DNA of 7,188 nt from JAOUEA01 sp046732015 (GTDB taxonomy: Bacteria > Actinomycetota > UBA4738 > HRBIN12): the NCBI GenBank assembly GCA_046732015.1, contig JBKPMF010000274.1, positions 1-7,188 on the forward strand. Direction: 5' to 3'. Below the pieces are notes generated by a model. That model saw nothing but the letters and a program-made list of their open reading frames with translations, had not been told where the DNA came from and searched no databases. Shown here in pieces: positions 6,310-7,188 of the stretch. The stretch's first letter is position 1, and each line of letters starts with the position of its first letter. The position numbers and the translations under genes were made by a program.

Positions 6310-7188
6310 TCAGGTGAAGATGATCCGGAAGAACAGGAACGTGGCCGGCGCCACGAACAGCAGCGAGTCGATGCGGTCGAGCACCCCGCCGTGCCCCGGC
6401 AGCATGCCGCTCATGTCCTTGATGCCCACATCGCGCTTCAGGAGCGATTCCGCGAGGTCGCCGAACGTTGCCGCCGCAGCTACCACCAGGCCGAGGAGCA
6501 GTGTCTCGATCCGCTTGTCCTGGAACACGTCCACGAACGCCGACACCAGCGTGACGGACACGAGGATCGTGACCAGGGTGCCGACGATCACGCCCTCGAT
6601 CGACTTCTTCGGGCTGACGCTCGGTGCCAGCGGCCGCGGGAAGAACTGTCCGCCCCACACCGACCCGGACAGGAACGCGGCCGTGTCGTAGACGAACGTC
6701 AGGGCGATCACGGCCACGACGAGATCGGTGCCGTTCGGCGCGTCGAGCATGATGAACAGGTAGCCGCCCAGCAGCGGGATCCACGCCAGGTTGAGGATCG
6801 TGAGCCCGATGTTGACCGCGGTGTCCTTGCGGGTGGCCGCCGGGCTGGACATGAACCACAGGAAGGTGGCCACGACGCCCATCGCGAACATCGCCAGCAC
6901 GGCGCCCTCGCCCTTGAAGTAGGCGCCGGCGAGCATCAGCGCGCCGGTCACCAGCCCCACGGCGGTGGCCGGCTGACGGTGGTGCTTCACCATGACGCCG
7001 TACAGCTCGCCCTGGGCCAGTAGCACCACCGCGCCGGCGATGATGCCGAACACACCCTTGCCGATCAGCAAGGACACCAACGCGACCGCGGCCAGGATCG
7101 CGCCGGTCAAGAACGCGGCGGGGACGTCGCGATCACCTCCCGGACTCCGGCGCTCGGCATCGGCGCCCACTTCGACGGAGGTGGGTTC
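6310..7188 (-). CDS. cdsA: Phosphatidate cytidylyltransferase (CDP-diacylglycerol synthase), 5' end beyond window
   Basis: CdsA is an integral membrane enzyme that joins phosphatidic acid and CTP into CDP-diacylglycerol, the precursor of phosphatidylglycerol, cardiolipin and phosphatidylinositol. Counting from the GTG at 7170 there are 286 residues with about eight hydrophobic helices. Asp161 lies in TFVYDTAAFLSG, SPKKSIEG is at 186-193, and the family signature spans 242-268, with KRD (245-247), KD (251-252), LPGHGG (257-262) and DRID (265-268). The frame is open past that GTG to the window edge with no stop, and no Shine-Dalgarno precedes the GTG. The true start is therefore probably outside the window, and the gene is given as 5'-partial; GTG at 7170 is the alternative. 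Family members are about 270-310 residues, so little is missing. It heads the dxr-rseP block, as expected in actinobacteria, although no rlmN lies between cdsA and dxr. Confidence 0.95.
   Translation of the reverse strand, partial: EPTSVEVGADAERRSPGGDRDVPAAFLTGAILAAVALVSLLIGKGVFGIIAGAVVLLAQGELYGVMVKHHRQPATAVGLVTGALMLAGAYFKGEGAVLAMFAMGVVATFLWFMSSPAATRKDTAVNIGLTILNLAWIPLLGGYLFIMLDAPNGTDLVVAVIALTFVYDTAAFLSGSVWGGQFFPRPLAPSVSPKKSIEGVIVGTLVTILVSVTLVSAFVDVFQDKRIETLLLGLVVAAAATFGDLAESLLKRDVGIKDMSGMLPGHGGVLDRIDSLLFVAPATFLFFRIIFT

Noticed and set aside
4738..7023. A 761-codon open frame on the plus strand, opposite rseP, dxr and cdsA.
   Set aside because: It is antisense to three well-recognised genes and its translation is rich in Arg, His, Gly, Asp and Glu with no domain, as expected for a shadow frame in G+C-rich DNA.
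7131..7140. GGAGGTGATC on the minus strand, a perfect Shine-Dalgarno, inside the start of cdsA.
   Set aside because: No ATG, GTG or TTG follows at a usable distance; the nearest in-frame TTG is about 21 bases on, so it is more likely chance coding sequence.

Overview
The window is a compact block of eight genes, all read from the minus strand. Six are complete and one is cut at each end. Roughly two thirds G+C, GTG and TTG starts, 4-base stop/start overlaps, starts without a Shine-Dalgarno that sit just after a TANNNT box, and the order cdsA - dxr - rseP (rip1-like) - ispG all suggest an actinobacterium. Dxr and IspG are not of the mycobacterial type in detail, so a deeper-branching or uncultured lineage is a reasonable guess, but the lineage is inference. 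A 33-base G homopolymer near the left edge looks like an assembly artefact at a contig end.

Layout in transcription order (right to left). At 7188-6310 is the CDP-diacylglycerol synthase gene cdsA, open to the window edge. At 6234-5077 is dxr, preceded by a possible leaderless promoter. At 5061-3913, 15 bases after dxr, is rseP, a site-2 intramembrane protease with a PDZ domain. An 86-base gap follows, holding a second possible leaderless promoter and a direct repeat that could be an operator. Next are an OmpR-type response regulator (3826-3131) and a HAMP sensor histidine kinase (3134-1773), overlapping by GTGA, then a YjbQ-family protein (1776-1327), overlapping the kinase by TTGA. Forty bases on is ispG (1286-189). 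Last, starting at 132, is the first part of a gene for a secreted protein, which runs into the poly-G tract.

How the genes fit together. dxr and ispG encode the second and the penultimate steps of the MEP isoprenoid pathway. cdsA makes the phospholipid precursor CDP-diacylglycerol. rseP acts in membrane stress signalling. The cdsA/dxr/rseP/ispG set is a known actinobacterial neighbourhood. Here it is split by a two-component system and a YjbQ gene inserted between rseP and ispG. The overlaps suggest regulator, kinase, YjbQ and probably ispG share one transcript, so ispG may be under the two-component system. YjbQ homologues have been linked to thiamine phosphate synthesis, and thiamine shares the precursor DXP with the MEP pathway.

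I do not see an obviously new system. The points worth following are the inserted two-component/YjbQ module, the repeated TANNNT-ATG arrangement, a direct repeat in the right place for regulator binding, an altered HPQS-type motif in Dxr, and the truncated secreted protein. I saw no tRNA, rRNA, CRISPR, insertion sequence or credible plus-strand gene, and no gene-free stretch longer than about 90 bases.
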